Part shown: positions 5,796-5,864 of the stretch, piece after piece
Layout: each line of letters starts with the position of its first letter
Numbering within the stretch: the stretch's first letter is position 1
Assembly: GCA_021159475.1 (NCBI GenBank)
Contig: JAGGRS010000117.1
Span: forward strand, 1 to 5,864
From: Candidatus Methanophagales archaeon
GTDB taxonomy: Archaea > Halobacteriota > Syntropharchaeia > Alkanophagales > Methanospirareceae
Length of the DNA: 5,864 nt
Direction of reading: 5' to 3'
Made by a program: the position numbers and the translations under genes
The notes under the pieces: generated by a model
Told to the model about the DNA's origin: nothing
What the model saw: the letters and a program-made list of their open reading frames with translations, nothing else
Database searches by the model: none

Positions 5796-5864
5796 ATGAA
5801 GAGATTGCATATACTCGTGGTTGAGGACGATGCAGAAATGTGCGAGACATTAAGCGACATACTA
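5796..5864 (+). CDS. Response-regulator receiver-domain protein (N-terminus only)
   Basis: Only 23 codons lie in the window, and the frame is open to the end. They read MKRLHILVVEDDAEMCETLS followed by DIL. This is the classic first strand of a CheY-like receiver domain, with the acidic pair D11-D12 after the hydrophobic LVVE, followed by the first helix. The phosphoacceptor aspartate and any output domain lie beyond the edge, so the type of regulator cannot be stated. The ATG at 5796 is preceded by GAGGT ten bases upstream and GGAG immediately adjacent; a TTG at 5790 is a possible alternative start. A strong TATA box lies about 70 bases upstream. The gene is divergent from the FilR1-type regulator, and in methanogens receiver-domain proteins and FilR1-type domains are known to work together. 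Confidence 0.8.
   Translation, partial: MKRLHILVVEDDAEMCETLSDIL

Noticed and set aside
1..5864. Search for tRNA, rRNA, CRISPR arrays, transposases or terminal inverted repeats
   Set aside because: Nothing with the required length, spacing or conserved motifs was seen by eye on either strand.

Overview
The window looks archaeal and comes most plausibly from a tetrahydromethanopterin-using euryarchaeon (methanogen, ANME-type methane oxidiser or Archaeoglobus-like lineage). The signs are TATA-box promoters placed about 25 bases before near-leaderless starts, a two-domain archaeal dihydropteroate-synthase-like protein, and a winged-helix regulator with a FilR1/DUF1724-type sensor domain, a family known mainly from methanogens and relatives. 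The lineage is inferred from gene content; no rRNA or tRNA is present to confirm it.

Left part (1-1021, minus): the first 340 codons of a dihydropteroate-synthase-like protein, probably linked to pterin cofactor synthesis, cut by the window edge. A short AT-rich divergent promoter region (1022-1091) separates it from a plus-strand pair. The first gene of the pair (1092-1520) encodes a 142-residue soluble protein made almost wholly of amphipathic Ala/Lys/Glu/Val helices. It is followed after 10 bases by a complete UbiB/ABC1/ADCK atypical kinase (1531-3276) with all hallmark motifs and two C-terminal membrane helices. A third plus-strand gene (3317-3649), with its own TATA box, encodes a 110-residue coiled-coil protein with one C-terminal membrane anchor.

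Middle (3650-3849): a 200-base gap between convergent genes. It holds a short tandem repeat and a 46-codon open stretch without a start codon that may be a gene remnant.

Right part (3850-5567, minus): a two-gene operon with an ATGA stop/start overlap. Its first gene is a winged-helix regulator of the FilR1/DUF1724 type and its second a UbiA-family polyprenyltransferase. This pair is visibly more AT-rich than the left half. A divergent promoter region (5580-5795) leads to the first 23 codons of a response-regulator receiver domain, cut by the window end.

Taken together, UbiB kinase, UbiA prenyltransferase, an amphipathic-helix protein and a membrane-anchored small protein lie within about 3.7 kb. 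This suggests a membrane isoprenoid or quinone-like lipid theme, with a ligand-sensing regulator directly coupled to the prenyltransferase. That joint role is an inference from gene content. No insertion sequence, CRISPR array or stable RNA gene was seen.
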